A stretch of 64,000 bases of DNA from DASSFG01 sp035547915 (GTDB lineage Bacteria > Planctomycetota > Planctomycetia > Pirellulales > JAICIG01): the NCBI GenBank assembly GCA_035547915.1, contig DASZTS010000020.1:62001-126000 (forward strand), given 5' to 3'. The position numbers and the translations under genes were made by a program. The notes below the pieces were generated by a model. It was not told the DNA's origin. It did no database searches and saw only the letters and a list, made by a program, of their open reading frames with translations. This document shows positions 63,734 through 64,000 of this stretch, one piece after another (positions within the stretch are counted from its first letter, which is position 1; every line of letters begins with the position of its first letter).

Positions 63734-64000
63734 TTACGCAAACCGTCGCCTGACTTTATCAAGCACACTTTGCCATGTTTGCGCAGGCTGCCGCAGTAGT
63801 TCCTGACACAGGCCGCGCACGATACCGCGGCGGTGCGGATCGGTCAGGTAGTCGATCTGACTCTTGCCGTCGAGACGGGCCCACGCGCAACCGGCGAAGT
63901 TGGCCACAGCGCGGTGCTCGAGCCGTTCGAGATCCGACGACGAGACGGTGTTTTGTAGCTGCGCCAGATAATGGCGCCAGAACTCGCTGGTGAGCGCCAA
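63734..64000 (-). CDS. Hypothetical protein, partial at the window end
   Basis: 88 residues to the edge. The frame begins at the last base with a TTG and may extend beyond it. The composition is helical and charged (FWRHYLAQLQNTVSSSDLERLEHRAVANF). No domain was recognised. It lies 128 bp upstream of the cyclophilin fusion on the same strand. Confidence 0.55.
   Translation of the reverse strand: MALTSEFWRHYLAQLQNTVSSSDLERLEHRAVANFAGCAWARLDGKSQIDYLTDPHRRGIVRGLCQELLRQPAQTWQSVLDKVRRRFA

Noticed and set aside
1..64000. tRNA, rRNA, CRISPR array or transposase
   Set aside because: I looked for cloverleaf-type and repeat-spacer patterns and transposase motifs and saw none; a tRNAscan/Infernal run would be decisive.

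Overview
The window looks like chromosomal DNA of a GC-rich planctomycete, probably from the Pirellulales side of the phylum. The evidence is the gene content. There is a DUF1501 Tat-exported protein, a DUF1573 protein, an ECF sigma factor of the planctomycete/acidobacterial type translationally coupled to a transmembrane serine/threonine kinase, and EF-hand lipoproteins. There is also a secreted cyclophilin/SdrD-B/DUF4214 protein with an N-terminal LESRWLL motif, plus NIPSNAP/ThuA and hydroxypyruvate-isomerase-like secreted proteins. KdsA indicates a Gram-negative type envelope. Many starts are GTG or TTG. Shine-Dalgarno sequences are present for only some genes.

Layout. 1-5.7 kb (+): two TPR proteins followed by ExbB and two ExbD paralogues, probably one envelope energisation operon. 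5.7-7.8 kb: a Xer recombinase divergent from galE. 7.9-13.1 kb (-): DUF1501 plus an EF-hand lipoprotein, then DUF1573 coupled to a YSPV-repeat protein, with a good promoter and an intrinsic terminator. 13.3-19.2 kb: SGNH hydrolase, an ECF sigma/sensor-kinase pair and a primary-like sigma factor. 19.3-22.4 kb: cupin, esterase, truncated haemoglobin, AlkB. 22.9-28.5 kb: membrane fusion protein with an EF-hand tail, a DUF3500 protein and a large NIPSNAP/MBL-like/ThuA fusion. 28.5-35.1 kb: a patch with several broken genes (a small membrane protein, an amber-interrupted secreted protein, a 155-bp tandem duplication clipping a GNAT gene, a doubly frameshifted SMI1/KNR4 gene) among intact amidohydrolase, sugar-isomerase-like and alkaline phosphatase genes. 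35.2-44.2 kb: carB, a membrane glycosyltransferase, a Tudor-like protein, a BON protein, about 1.7 kb in two gene-poor stretches that include a structured RNA candidate, then kdsA. 44.2-50 kb: a transglutaminase-like lipoprotein and the succinate dehydrogenase operon sdhCAB. 50.3-64 kb: response regulator, short-chain dehydrogenase, PolX, acetyltransferase, membrane proteins, PQQ-type beta-propeller, an orphan E2 acyltransferase, a polytopic membrane protein and the cyclophilin fusion.

Most of the window is ordinary planctomycete housekeeping and envelope biology. The parts least explained by known families are the nested inverted-repeat RNA candidate near 42.8 kb, a roughly 40-bp repeat present three times in upstream regions, the triple-domain fusion at 26.2-28.5 kb with a metal-site-deficient MBL-like middle, and the run of decayed genes at 28.5-35 kb. 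I saw no transposase, CRISPR array, rRNA or tRNA. I found no clear, wholly new multi-gene system.
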